Of a stretch of 64,000 nucleotides of DNA, positions 48,523 through 57,624 are shown piece after piece. The translations under genes were made by a program, and so were the position numbers. The notes beneath the pieces are model-generated. The model had not been told where the DNA came from, did not search any database, and was given only the letters and a program-made list of their open reading frames with translations. How positions within the stretch are numbered: the stretch's first letter is position 1; every line of letters begins with the position of its first letter. This DNA is from Verrucomicrobiota bacterium (GTDB lineage: Bacteria; Verrucomicrobiota; Verrucomicrobiia; Opitutales; Puniceicoccaceae): the NCBI GenBank assembly GCA_038744685.1, contig JBCDMB010000011.1:1-64000 (forward strand), written 5' to 3'.

Positions 48523-49493
48523 TCAGAGACGAGAAACTGTCCGAGCTTGAGTCCGGACACTGCAGATCCCTCAACACGAGGCCCTCCGAATCCATCACCC
48601 GCTAGCCCAAGGGAATACTCGCTGCTCCAATAGTAGCCGCAATCCAAACCGCGCAGCGGCACATTGAACTTCCAGCGATGAACTGAACCCTCGACAACGG
48701 TCGATCCAAGATGGACTTCCGCAGCCTCTTGTAAGAGAGGTAACCTTTCATCGTCCGGGGCATCCCAATACTCTCGCGCAAAAGCGGGAGTGCTATGCAC
48801 CGTGACGGTCGAAACGCCGGGAGAAATCCCTTTGCGGGTATTGTCGCCGAGCCACTCAATCGGCTCCCCCGACAGCTTCACGCCACCGGGCTCCGGCAAC
48901 CCACTTGGACCATCGAGAACGAGAAGAGCAGTCAAACAGGGCTCATAGCCAACGGCTTGGATAGCAGTCCAATCGTGGGCTGGAAGCGATATTCTGGAGC
49001 CATCCAAAAGGGCCACCGCTTGCGGGACCGGAGCGGTCACGATCAGCGTATCCGTCTCGTAGGTCTCCCCATTTTCAACCTTTACTCTCCAGCGGTTTCC
49101 ATCCCAACGTGTCGATTCTACCCGAACCGAACGCTCCACATCCAGCTCCGCCCCTAAGCCCTTTGGCACCTCGGTCATGCCCGAGATCCCTACGTAGCGA
49201 GGATGGCCTCCCGGAGTCGAATCCCACGGCGCCTCCCGAAACCACTCGCGAATCCATCCTTTTTCCAACCATTCTTCGACCCAGACGCCAAACTCGGGTG
49301 TGCGGACCGTAAAAAACTGTGCCCCATGATCAAGGCGACCTCCCGCCATCCGCCGCGTCGCCATCCGACCGCCAAAACCGCGGCCCTTCTCCAAGACCTT
49401 CACTGAAACACCGGCCCGTTGAAGCGTAACCGCCGCCAAAAGCCCGGCAATCCCTGCACCGACTATGAGAACTCTGCTCTGGCTCCTTTTCAT
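48513..49493 (-). CDS. Renalase-like FAD oxidoreductase
   Basis: 326 aa from MKRSQSRVLIVGAGIAGLLA; the longer frame adds 12 non-conserved codons. Rossmann GxGxxG in LIVGAGIAGLLAAVTLQRAG, the EKGRGFGGRMATRR flavin loop (RxxGGR) and LDHGAQFFTVRTPEF as in amine oxidases of the renalase/NAD(P)-binding family; the C-terminal GLAGDGFGGPRVEGSAVSG is the second FAD-binding part. Probably oxidises alpha/beta NAD(P)H forms. Divergent from the DUF2071 gene. Confidence 0.88.
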   Translation of the reverse strand: MKRSQSRVLIVGAGIAGLLAAVTLQRAGVSVKVLEKGRGFGGRMATRRMAGGRLDHGAQFFTVRTPEFGVWVEEWLEKGWIREWFREAPWDSTPGGHPRYVGISGMTEVPKGLGAELDVERSVRVESTRWDGNRWRVKVENGETYETDTLIVTAPVPQAVALLDGSRISLPAHDWTAIQAVGYEPCLTALLVLDGPSGLPEPGGVKLSGEPIEWLGDNTRKGISPGVSTVTVHSTPAFAREYWDAPDDERLPLLQEAAEVHLGSTVVEGSVHRWKFNVPLRGLDCGYYWSSEYSLGLAGDGFGGPRVEGSAVSGLKLGQFLVSECL

Positions 49494-49630
49494 CCCGGAA
49501 AGGGAGTCAGCCTTTCGTTGAAAGCGCAAGTTAGTCGGGGGATTGATGTTTACGGAGTCCGACTTGAGGAATCACTGGTCTACCGCAATCGTGGATTATG
49601 TCTTTGCAAGCCTGCAAGAAGAGAGTGGTG

Positions 49631-50326
49631 ATGACCCAACGGTGGAAAGATCTTCTGTTCCTCCATTGGAGATTCGAGGAAGGAGCAATCGCAAAGACAC
49701 TACCGGAGGGTCTGAGAGTGGATACGTTTGACGGCTCGGCATGGGTGGGGATCGTACCATTCCAGATGGAAAAGGTGCGGGTGCTCGGTTTTCCACTTCC
49801 AGGAAAGCGAAGTGCCTTCCCTGAACTCAACCTTCGCACCTATGTAAGGGATTGGAAAGACAGGCCTGGAGTATGGTTTTACTCCCTTGACGCCGGAGCC
49901 CCTTTCGCAGTCTGGGGGGCGCGGGTTTTCTTTCACCTGAACTACAAAAATGCGAGGATGAGCGTCAGCGTGGTGGATGACAGCATTCACTACCGGTCAG
50001 AACGACGAAACCGCCATACCGAGAATCCCATCGACGAGTTTATCTGGAGGCGCCCTTCCGAGGGTCTTCAAACTGCAAGGCCCGAGACACTGGAATATTT
50101 TCTTCTCGAACGATATCGCCTTTTTGCCTCAAACCCACGCAACGAAAAGCTGTATACGGGAACCGTATCCCACGAGCCCTATCGCTTCGCACCCGTTACC
50201 CCAGATAAGTGGACAGCACATCTTTTTCCCCTCAATGGGTTCGAGCCTCTTGAAAGACCTCCAGAATCCTGTCTCGCCTCTCCGGGGTTCCCGGTAAGGA
50301 TTCATCCTCTGGAAAAGGTGTCCTGA
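49631..50326 (+). CDS. DUF2071/YqjF-family protein
   Basis: 231 aa from MTQRWKDLLFLHWRFEEGAI, which is the conserved start of the family (a little earlier ATG is less conserved). LPEGLRVDTFDGSAWVGIVP and FPELNLRTYVRDWKDRPGVW and FYSLDAGAPFAV match YqjF signature stretches. These proteins have a conserved fold without known enzymatic role. Their ends converge on the DUF429 gene with a gap of 5 nt. Confidence 0.85.
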   Translation: MTQRWKDLLFLHWRFEEGAIAKTLPEGLRVDTFDGSAWVGIVPFQMEKVRVLGFPLPGKRSAFPELNLRTYVRDWKDRPGVWFYSLDAGAPFAVWGARVFFHLNYKNARMSVSVVDDSIHYRSERRNRHTENPIDEFIWRRPSEGLQTARPETLEYFLLERYRLFASNPRNEKLYTGTVSHEPYRFAPVTPDKWTAHLFPLNGFEPLERPPESCLASPGFPVRIHPLEKVS

Positions 50327-50331
50327 CTTTC

Positions 50332-51018
50332 TCATTTGGGTATCCATATTTTTGGCTCAGAGGGATTGGCATCTTCCGGCAGGAACTTCAAAGATCCTCC
50401 GGCCACCCGAGCGAGGATAGCCGCGTCGAGATAATCATCCATCTTGGCCTTCTTGAGTGGCTGACAATTCGTTGCGTTTTGCAGACTCTCATCGAAATCC
50501 AAATCAAACCGCCGCAAAATCTCCATCCGCTTGAGAATCCCTTCGGCAGTATGCTTGCTACCCATATCGTGACTACCGGATAGTGCTTGAAAACACACCT
50601 CTGGGTGAGACTCGCGCAGATCGACCGTTGGAGACCTCGCCAAAAACTCCTCTACCTCCCGAATCTTAGGGACGAGGTTCCACGCCTGGATAGAGAACCC
50701 TTTTCCGACTTCAGCACGGTTCGTTTCTAAGGCTTTCGAGTAACTTGGAGAACGACTCGCGTTTCCCGAAGGAGGAGAAAAGACACTTGAGCTTCTTCCT
50801 TTTCCAATTCGCCTCCGCGCCTCACTATCGCACCGACGGAACGGCTGTTCGCGAGTAGGAAGTCCAATCGGTATATCGATCAAGACAAGACTTGATCCAA
50901 CTTCTTGGAATAGCCCGCGGAGAGAATCTAGAAACGACCAACGATAACCCGATTGGTCCCACGCGGCCAGGATCCAGCCACCGGAGCAGCCGTCGATCCC
51001 GTACCCGTTGGTCTCCAA
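50332..51018 (-). CDS. DUF429 family protein
   Basis: 228 aa. YGIDGCSGGWILAAWD at the start, LVLIDIPIGLPTREQPFRRC, SVFSPPSGNASRSPSY, RESHPEVCFQALSG and DDYLDAAILARVAGG are the series of acidic motifs of DUF429, an RNase H-like fold. The role is not known; a nuclease is likely from the fold. It lies 15 nt after the Dps gene (stop to ATG). Confidence 0.85.
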   Translation of the reverse strand: METNGYGIDGCSGGWILAAWDQSGYRWSFLDSLRGLFQEVGSSLVLIDIPIGLPTREQPFRRCDSEARRRIGKGRSSSVFSPPSGNASRSPSYSKALETNRAEVGKGFSIQAWNLVPKIREVEEFLARSPTVDLRESHPEVCFQALSGSHDMGSKHTAEGILKRMEILRRFDLDFDESLQNATNCQPLKKAKMDDYLDAAILARVAGGSLKFLPEDANPSEPKIWIPK

Positions 51019-51033
51019 ACCCTGGACCCAGAA

Positions 51034-51492
51034 CTACCCTTTCAGGTAGCTTCCCAACATCCAGCAAGTCTTCTCGTGGACTTGAATCCGAGCAATCATC
51101 AAGTCCTCCGTTTCCTTGTCATTCGCGGAACCAGCGGCATCGCGCGCCTCCGCCAGATGAGCGATGAGGAGTTTGTTTTGCCCAATTAGCTTTTCTACCA
51201 TCGTTTTTGCCGGAGCATCTTCGACGATCTCTTCAAAACCAGCCATCTGTGCCAGGTTTGCGAGACCTCCGGGTGAATAGGCACCCAGCGCACGGATTCT
51301 CTCTGCGATTTCATCCACTGCGGTGAACAGCTCGGTATACTGCTCTTCGAAGGCGGTATGGAGCGTGAAAAAGCTCGGTCCCTCCACGTTCCAGTGACAG
51401 AGCTGAGTCTGCCCGAGAAGGGCATAGCAATCAGCAACGACTTGCCGGAGAGAGTCAACGACACGGGTGTGAGTATCAGTTACTACAGTCAT
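51034..51492 (-). CDS. dps: Dps-like ferritin
   Basis: 152 aa from MTVVTDTHTRVVDSLRQVVA; the upstream frame has no support. Dps helices with QLCHWNVEGPSFFTLHTAFE and EEQYTELFTAVDEIAERIRAL carry the inter-subunit ferroxidase residues (His, Asp, Glu), and SYLKG ends it. The 12-mer stores iron and protects DNA from oxidation. The start faces the next gene over a short shared promoter space. Confidence 0.9.
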   Translation of the reverse strand: MTVVTDTHTRVVDSLRQVVADCYALLGQTQLCHWNVEGPSFFTLHTAFEEQYTELFTAVDEIAERIRALGAYSPGGLANLAQMAGFEEIVEDAPAKTMVEKLIGQNKLLIAHLAEARDAAGSANDKETEDLMIARIQVHEKTCWMLGSYLKG

Positions 51493-51587
51493 AGACGGAG
51501 GATACTTAGGAAGGTGAATAGATGCAACCAAGGTCCGACGAAGAAAAGGCTTTGCACTCTTCCGGGCTCCTGCCAACTGTTACCTTG

Positions 51588-52358
51588 ATGAGCGCTGAAT
51601 CCGAAAAAGGCGGTGGGCAAACCCGGCAAATCAATCTTCAGGACCTGGTCAACCAATTCATGGGCGGGCTCCAACGCCATTTTGATATGCTGGCTTTCAA
51701 CCTAGCCGCTAGACAACGGGCCGAAGAAGAGGATTACGACAGGATCGCGAAAGGTGTGTTTATCATGCCTGCCGGACGCGCTCACCAGAACTTTGAGCAA
51801 ACCCAAGCCTACGCGCGAGACCTACTGATTCGGCAGGTGGTAGGTGATGCCATGAATCTAAGTGTAACCTGCCTCAACAATGCCCATCTCTTTCTATCTC
51901 TCGCAAAAGCAAACCGTGATCTACCTGGGCAGCAAAAGGAGATTCAGGATCAAGCCCAGACAGCGCAGAAAGCATTCGTGCAAGCGCCCCTTGACCAGAA
52001 ATTTGACGCTCTCGAGAGAGATTACGACATTCGCTGTGAGCTGGAGGATTCCCTGACCTCACTCGGCTTCATCGCCCAAGGATTTATGCGACAAAAGACA
52101 AAGGTGGACGCCTCGCAAACCGACGAGAGCGGGGAGTTGGTCGTAGAATTGAAAGCCGTCGACGAATCCACTGTCATCGATCCAGAAGTCCCTCCTCTCC
52201 AACCGCAGATGATTGAAAAGCGGAAGGTCTTCCGAGAAGGTGATACGATCTTTTTCACGGACCAAGAACTGCAACTCGTTCTAGTGACCATTGCCTCCTT
52301 CGCTCATGCCCTTTTTGCCTCAGTTGCCAATTACGCAAGAGAGGCACAGCAGGGTTGA
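51588..52358 (+). CDS. Unknown soluble protein
   Basis: 256 aa from MSAESEKGGGQTRQINLQDL. All-helical pattern: NLQDLVNQFMGGLQRHFDML, MNLSVTCLNNAHLFLSLAKA, EDSLTSLGFIAQGFMR, with a polar middle near 170-200 and a last amphipathic helix (LVTIASFAHALFASVANYAR). No signal. It is not a family I recognise. Starts near dps with opposed direction, so shared regulation is possible. Confidence 0.6.
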   Translation: MSAESEKGGGQTRQINLQDLVNQFMGGLQRHFDMLAFNLAARQRAEEEDYDRIAKGVFIMPAGRAHQNFEQTQAYARDLLIRQVVGDAMNLSVTCLNNAHLFLSLAKANRDLPGQQKEIQDQAQTAQKAFVQAPLDQKFDALERDYDIRCELEDSLTSLGFIAQGFMRQKTKVDASQTDESGELVVELKAVDESTVIDPEVPPLQPQMIEKRKVFREGDTIFFTDQELQLVLVTIASFAHALFASVANYAREAQQG

Positions 52359-52410
52359 TCCAATTGAATCTCAAATTTGAGATTTCAAATTTCAAATCAG
52401 GAGTGTCAGG

Positions 52411-53808
52411 CTACCTTTTGAACTCCGCTACGAGCGCTGCCACCGTTTCTTTTGCATCACCGTAGAGCATTCTTGTTCTTTCAAGAAAATACAGCTTGTT
52501 CACCAGGCCCGAGAATCCGGCGCCCTGTCCTCGCTTGAGAGCGTATACCGTTCGGGCTTCATTGGCCGTGATGATAGGCATCCCGTAGATTGGGCTGGAA
52601 GAATCTTCTGACGCTGCAGGATTAACGACATCATTTGCACCAATCACGATAGCCACATCAACGGATGACATCCGCGGGTTGATCGCATCCATCTCGACCA
52701 ACTGCTCGTAGGGAACATCAGCCTCTGCTAGTAGCACATTCATATGGCCCGGCATCCTGCCAGCCACCGGATGAATCGCGTAGGAGACTTCGGCGCCGTT
52801 ATCTTCCAGAAGATCGCCCAATTCCTTGACCACGTGTTGAGCCTGAGCAACCGCCATTCCGTATCCAGGTATGATGACTACAGAGCGAGCAGCTTCCAAA
52901 ACGTAGTAGGCATCCGATACAGAGGCCGCTTTCATCTCACCCTCTACTTCCTCAGTGCTTCCCTGAGTTTCTCCGCCAAACCCGCTGAACAAGACGTTTG
53001 CCAGATTGCGGTTCATGGCCTTGCACATAATTAAGGTCAAAATCAGACCTGAGCAGCCTACCAAACAACCGGCAACAATCAGAACATTGTTCTGAATCGC
53101 GAATCCCGCTGCCGACGCAGCCAAGCCCGAAAGACTATTGAGCAGCGAAATCACTACCGGCATGTCCCCACCGCCAATAGGCAGCACGCCGAAAATACCA
53201 AGGCCTATCCCTGCAACCAGAACCCCTAGAAATATCCCGTACGCGATCGGACTGTCTGGGTAGAGACCGAAAACCGTTCCGCTTGATATCGTTAGCACCA
53301 CAAGAACAACGGCAATGAGCCGTTGCCTCGGAAGCAGCGTAGGTTTCCCAGATAGCCTTCCCGAGAGCTTTCCCCACGCAACCATACTGCCCGAGAATGT
53401 GAGTCCTCCGATCCAGGTAGCCGCCACGATTACAACCGCCAGAAAAGTCGCGTTCTCAACTCCACCAATTCCACCTTCCGAAAAGTATTTTTGATACTCC
53501 GCCCAAGCGACGAGAGTAGAAGCCAAACCTCCAAACCCGTTGAAAAGAGCTACCAGTTCCGGCATTCCAGTCATTTTGACCCAACGCGCCCAAATCGCAC
53601 CAATGACAGCACCAACCCCGAGACCAATCCACACCCACTGGTAATCCATTCCGGACTTAAAAAGGGTGACAACAATCGCCAGCAACATACCCAATGCTGA
53701 GATTAGGTTACCTCGACGTGCCGTGTCGGCAGAGCCGAGCATCTTGATCCCGAAGATGAAAAGGATTGCAGCAGCGATGTAAGCGATATTGACGAGAATC
53801 GAGCTCAC
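52411..53808 (-). CDS. pntB: NAD(P) transhydrogenase beta subunit
   Basis: 465 aa. Nine or so membrane helices (LVNIAYIAAAILFIFGIKM at the start) and the soluble NADP(H) domain (PGYGMAVAQAQHVVKELGDL, HPVAGRMPGHMNVLLAEADV, VAIVIGANDVVNPAA). GANDVVNPAA and KRGQGAGFSGLVNKLYF are the typical NADP-binding parts. Together with the two alpha parts it uses the proton gradient to make NADPH. Overlaps pntA2 by ATGA. Confidence 0.95.
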   Translation of the reverse strand: MSSILVNIAYIAAAILFIFGIKMLGSADTARRGNLISALGMLLAIVVTLFKSGMDYQWVWIGLGVGAVIGAIWARWVKMTGMPELVALFNGFGGLASTLVAWAEYQKYFSEGGIGGVENATFLAVVIVAATWIGGLTFSGSMVAWGKLSGRLSGKPTLLPRQRLIAVVLVVLTISSGTVFGLYPDSPIAYGIFLGVLVAGIGLGIFGVLPIGGGDMPVVISLLNSLSGLAASAAGFAIQNNVLIVAGCLVGCSGLILTLIMCKAMNRNLANVLFSGFGGETQGSTEEVEGEMKAASVSDAYYVLEAARSVVIIPGYGMAVAQAQHVVKELGDLLEDNGAEVSYAIHPVAGRMPGHMNVLLAEADVPYEQLVEMDAINPRMSSVDVAIVIGANDVVNPAASEDSSSPIYGMPIITANEARTVYALKRGQGAGFSGLVNKLYFLERTRMLYGDAKETVAALVAEFKR

Positions 53809-54095
53809 TGTGAGTCCTTCTCCTTCTTCTTGAACATCACTAGCATGCGGTTGGTGACCAGATAGCCGCCCACAACATTTACCGTAGCCAAAACGAGCGC
53901 AACAAAGCCAAGAACATGAGAGAACGTCGAATCGGAGAGCCCTGTTGCCATGATCGCACCTACAATTGTGATGCCGGATATCGCGTTCGATCCCGACATA
54001 AGTGGCGTGTGAAGTTGGGAAGGAACCTTGGCAATTAACTCAAATCCGAGAAACGCGGCTAGGGTGAAAATAAAGAGTAGTAGTACTAGTTCCAT
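53805..54095 (-). CDS. pntA2: NAD(P) transhydrogenase alpha subunit, membrane part
   Basis: 96 aa. Three membrane helices: ELVLLLFIFTLAAFLGFELI, VPSQLHTPLMSGSNAISGIT then IVGAIMATGLSDSTFS, and VALVLATVNVVGGYLVTNRM. SGSNAISG is the conserved membrane channel motif. In this operon the alpha chain is split, as in Rhodospirillum. 21 nt after the first part. Confidence 0.93.
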   Translation of the reverse strand: MELVLLLFIFTLAAFLGFELIAKVPSQLHTPLMSGSNAISGITIVGAIMATGLSDSTFSHVLGFVALVLATVNVVGGYLVTNRMLVMFKKKEKDSQ

Positions 54096-54116
54096 CGTCT
54101 TGTGCAGTTGGGGTGT

Positions 54117-55253
54117 TCAGGATGTCTTGAAAGAATCTTTGATGATTTTGCCATCCTTCACAACGAGGCATCCCTGCAAAATTTCATCGTCTTCCCGGTA
54201 GCCAAAACCGTCGGCTCCTTTGTCATAAAAATGATCGATCAAAGCGAGTAGGTTCGAGGCTAGCATTCCCGATGCGTCCCGAGCAACGGTGGCCTCCAGG
54301 CACGTAGTGCCAACTATCCTTATTCCCTTGTCCAATTCGACTACTTCTCCTGCAACCGTTCCCTCCACATTGCCTCCACTGTCTGCAGCCAAATCAACGA
54401 CCAAGGCGCCCGGCCGCATCTGGGCCAACATTTCCTTGGTCACAATCCGGGGAGCAGGCCGCCCAAAAACTTTGGCGGTAGTGATGACCACGTCGGCATT
54501 CGCACAGGCTCTCGCCATTCCTTTCTTCTGCAACTCAATCTGTTCAGGACTGAGCTCTTTTGCGTAACCTTGGTCGGTCTGGCCCGTCTTCCCAATATCG
54601 ATTTTAAAATACTTCGCTCCCAGCGACTTTACCTGCTCCTCCACATCGGGACGGGTGTCGTACGCTTCGACCCTGGCACCAAGGCGTTTCGCAGTCGCAA
54701 TTGCCTGAAGTCCAGCCACTCCAACTCCGATCACAAAAACGCGAGCCGGAGATATCGTTCCAGCCGGCGTCATCATCATCGGAAACACTTTTCCCAAGAG
54801 CTGGGCGGCTGTGATCACAGCTGAAAACCCAGCGAGGCTGGACTGCGAGCTCTGAACATCCATTTTCTGCGCAAGAGTCGTTCGGGGAATCATTTCAAGG
54901 CTAATTGCGTTTACGCCTCGCTCGGCAAAGGCCTGAACCAAGTCCGAATTTACCTTCGGGTCCAGAAGGCTGATTGAGAGACTACCCGCCTGATAATCCT
55001 TCACCAGGTCCAGATCGGGCGGCCGCACCCCAAGAACAATGTTCGCTCTCGCCAAACCCTCTACCGGAGAGGGCAAAACTGTCGCGCCAACGGATCGGAA
55101 ATCCTCGTCAGAAAAACCTGACGCCTCCCCGAGACCGGTTTCAACCAAAACCTCCACTGGAACTTCGAACTCGCGGTATTTCTTTACCGTTTCAGGGGAG
55201 ACGGCACACCGCCTCTCCCCTGCCCGAGACTCATTTGGAATAAAGACTACCAT
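54117..55253 (-). CDS. pntA: NAD(P) transhydrogenase alpha subunit, NAD-binding part
   Basis: 378 aa from MVVFIPNESRAGERRCAVSP; the frame is open 36 codons upstream but without family match. FIPNESRAGERRCAVSPETV and the double alanine dehydrogenase-like fold (PARVFVIGVGVAGLQAIATA, RLGARVEAYDTRPDVEEQVK, GALVVDLAADSGGNVEGT) mark the NAD(H) domain I. A minus-strand TATAAT lies 12 nt before the ATG, suggesting a very short leader. Confidence 0.93.
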   Translation of the reverse strand: MVVFIPNESRAGERRCAVSPETVKKYREFEVPVEVLVETGLGEASGFSDEDFRSVGATVLPSPVEGLARANIVLGVRPPDLDLVKDYQAGSLSISLLDPKVNSDLVQAFAERGVNAISLEMIPRTTLAQKMDVQSSQSSLAGFSAVITAAQLLGKVFPMMMTPAGTISPARVFVIGVGVAGLQAIATAKRLGARVEAYDTRPDVEEQVKSLGAKYFKIDIGKTGQTDQGYAKELSPEQIELQKKGMARACANADVVITTAKVFGRPAPRIVTKEMLAQMRPGALVVDLAADSGGNVEGTVAGEVVELDKGIRIVGTTCLEATVARDASGMLASNLLALIDHFYDKGADGFGYREDDEILQGCLVVKDGKIIKDSFKTS

Positions 55254-55606
55254 AGAGTAATACCCATTATAAAAACATATCCGATTGCCCCGCATCAACA
55301 GAAGCTTTGAGGGATCAGGGGCGTGAAGTGACCAAACCATCGAAGTCTGCCGGAAAAGCAAATTTTATTCGATATACGGAACACGAACCCCGGAATTGAA
55401 AGAACTCTCAAACAACTCTTATACCCATTATCCAGTTTGTGAAAGAAGTGGGATCTACTGAGCCAAAATTCCGAAAAGATCGAACGAATCTTCCTGCTCA
55501 ATCAGACTAAACCAGCTTTGAAGACCTTCCCTCTCTCGCAGTCCTCAGAAATTTCGAACCACCTCAACAGCCCAGTCGAAAAAAACGCCAATCCATTCCG
55601 GGTAAC
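55254..55606. other. Gap between pntA and galK
   Basis: No gene seen. The motif ATACCCATTAT occurs twice (55259-55270 and 55424-55434), the first directly upstream of pntA where its complement holds TATAAT. This might be part of the pntA control region. Otherwise plain AT-rich sequence. Confidence 0.5.
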
Positions 55607-56767
55607 CTAGGGCTTTGAAACTTCCACGACAGCTCCCTCGGTTATCGACATCTTTGCGAAGCGTGGCGAACTTCCATACTCGTCAGCAAAAGAATCCGCT
55701 ACTCTCCGAGCGTCTTCCTCTGAAAAGTCATTGGACCCTAGAGCCATCACTGCGCCACCAAAGCCACCTCCAGTAAGACGTGCACCGAATACGAGATCTT
55801 CCTGACTCAACAAGGACACCAAAGTATCCAATTCCGGAATACTATTCTCGAAAAGTTTGGAAGAACTCCAATGCGATTCCTTCAATAGTCGACCCACACC
55901 CTCTAAATCAGAGATCTCTAAAAGCCGCACACACTGTTCGACTCGTCGGTTCTCGCCGATGACGTGACGCGCCCGTTTCACGATCACCTCCGGCATGCGA
56001 TCTTCTACTTCATCAAGTTGCGCCGGTGTCACATGCGCAAGAAACTGAATTTCCGGAAATACTTCCCGAATCATTTCAAAAGCTTGCACGCACTCGCCGT
56101 GGCGCTCCGCATACAGGGAATCGACAAGGCTGTGTTTGATTCCTGACTCAAACACCCACAAACACGAGTCTACCGGACCAGCAACCGTCCGAATCGTCTC
56201 GTCCGCACAGTCGATATGAACCAGACGATTTTCTTCTCCGAACCCGGACACTCCCTGATCAAGAATTCCACAGGGGACACCGACTACTTCGTTCTCAGCT
56301 CGTCTGCAAAGACGGACCCTTTCAAGACGGTCGATGGTTTGACCAGAGAGCTCTTCAAAAGCCAGCGATGACGCCAATTCGAAAGCCGCACTACTGCTTA
56401 ACCCTGCTCCTGAGGGGATTGCGCTGGACACCAGGAAAGAGAACCCACCATCAAAACTGACACCCTTCTCCCGCAGTAGCTGTAGGACCCCCAACGGATA
56501 GCGAAGCCAACCCTCTCCTCGGGAAAGAGCTGACTCGATGTCAGGAAACACTTCTACTTTCGGATTCCCTTCCGAAGCGAAATGGACCTCACCATCCTCT
56601 CTTGGAGCAACGCCAACCCTAAGGAACCGATTCACAGCAGCACCTAGAACCTGCCCTCCGTTGTGATCAGTATGGTTCCCTATAAACTCTACTCGGCCAG
56701 GGGCACGGGTTACAAAGACAGGCTTCCTTTGAAAGAGGGTTTCAAAAACTCTGTGAACGTCACTCAA
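55607..56767 (-). CDS. galK: Galactokinase
   Basis: 386 aa, normal length. RAPGRVEFIGNHTDHNGG (21-38) is the GalK signature, PSGAGLSSSAA (118-128) the GHMP ATP motif, ARLTGGGFGGAVMAL the third motif; the catalytic Asp is near GVPCGILDQGVSGFG. It phosphorylates galactose in the Leloir pathway. Alone here, without galT or galE. Tail-directed away from a strong terminator with the HU gene on the other side. Confidence 0.93.
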   Translation of the reverse strand: MSDVHRVFETLFQRKPVFVTRAPGRVEFIGNHTDHNGGQVLGAAVNRFLRVGVAPREDGEVHFASEGNPKVEVFPDIESALSRGEGWLRYPLGVLQLLREKGVSFDGGFSFLVSSAIPSGAGLSSSAAFELASSLAFEELSGQTIDRLERVRLCRRAENEVVGVPCGILDQGVSGFGEENRLVHIDCADETIRTVAGPVDSCLWVFESGIKHSLVDSLYAERHGECVQAFEMIREVFPEIQFLAHVTPAQLDEVEDRMPEVIVKRARHVIGENRRVEQCVRLLEISDLEGVGRLLKESHWSSSKLFENSIPELDTLVSLLSQEDLVFGARLTGGGFGGAVMALGSNDFSEEDARRVADSFADEYGSSPRFAKMSITEGAVVEVSKP

Positions 56768-56805
56768 GGCTTACGAGGATCAGTCGGTTAATCACGGTAG
56801 CAAGA

Positions 56806-56837
56806 AAAAAGCCCGCCGGATAAACCAGCGGGCTTTG
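56806..56837 (-). terminator. Terminator of the HU gene
   Basis: GCCCGC-CGGATAAACCA-GCGGGC (56811-56833) with AAAAAA in front (T-run on the minus strand), so it ends the HU transcript just before galK starts; also works as a two-way signal. Confidence 0.85.
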
Positions 56838-56856
56838 CGAAAAACATCTAAAATTC

Positions 56857-57171
56857 TTAGAGGAGGTCCTTCAGTCCAGCCCCTGGCTTGAACTTCACGT
56901 TCTTGGCAGCCTTGATCTTGATCGCTTCACCAGTTGCAGGATTGTGACCGGAGCGTGCATCACGGCGGACTACAGAGAAGGTTCCGAAACCAACGAGTTG
57001 AACGGCCTCTGCCTTGCTGGCATCACCACTCAGCTTCACTTCTTTTCCAGCTGACGCGATGCTGGTTTTGATAGCGTCAAGGACGGCAGTCAAAGAGCGC
57101 TCTGCGGCTGCTTTCGAGGTGTCGTCCCCTAAGTTGGATTGGATTTGTTCGACGAGTTCTGCTTTATTCAT
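56857..57171 (-). CDS. hup: HU/IHF-family DNA-binding protein
   Basis: 104 aa, a little over the common 90. NKAELVEQIQSNLGDDTSKA, AVLDAIKTSIASAGKEVKLS, VQLVGFGTFSVVRRDARSGH and NPATGEAIKIKAAKNVKFKP are the HU core with the arm (RSGHNPATG). The 10 extra residues lie between helix 2 and the beta arm (SGDASKAEAV). Bends and packs DNA. Single transcription unit with own terminator. Confidence 0.93.
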   Translation of the reverse strand: MNKAELVEQIQSNLGDDTSKAAAERSLTAVLDAIKTSIASAGKEVKLSGDASKAEAVQLVGFGTFSVVRRDARSGHNPATGEAIKIKAAKNVKFKPGAGLKDLL

Positions 57172-57328
57172 AATTCGGTTTTAGTCTGTTGAGGTTATTA
57201 GATTCGTTCCTATGGAAGCAGGCTTCCAATTTGCTAGTCAACAGGTAAAACGCGCAATTCCCCCTCTATTAGCTGGTCTGAGAGGAATTTACCCTTCTAA
57301 AAATCGGGAAATATAAAACGCTGATCCT

Positions 57329-57616
57329 CTATTGCCTGTCGTGGTCGATCGGGATGCCGTTTTCTTCCATGATCTTTTCGGCTTGAGCGATCTTACTGAG
57401 CAGACGCCCCATAGCCTCAATCGGAGCAATTGACTCTTCGTCTGCCAACTGAGTCGCCTTTTTCATCAGCTGCCTCACTGCGATCTCGGCTTGCTGTCGC
57501 GTTCCTCCACGACGTTCCATCCAACCCATTAAACTCTCACGGTCCTCTTGGGAAAACTGCTCCTTTTCCATGAATCCGACCATACTTTGAAGGCGACCCT
57601 CCGTCAACGGGCCCAA
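57329..57616 (-). CDS. Small unknown protein after the symporter gene
   Basis: 95 aa; the true start may be the ATG at codon 12 or 16. Helical, charged (SQEDRESLMGWMERRGGTRQ, QAEIAVRQLMKKATQLADEE), short end with IPIDHDRQ. It lies 8 nt after the symporter stop, so co-transcribed. No family recognised. Confidence 0.5.
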   Translation of the reverse strand: MGPLTEGRLQSMVGFMEKEQFSQEDRESLMGWMERRGGTRQQAEIAVRQLMKKATQLADEESIAPIEAMGRLLSKIAQAEKIMEENGIPIDHDRQ

Positions 57617-57624
57617 GGTCGAAG

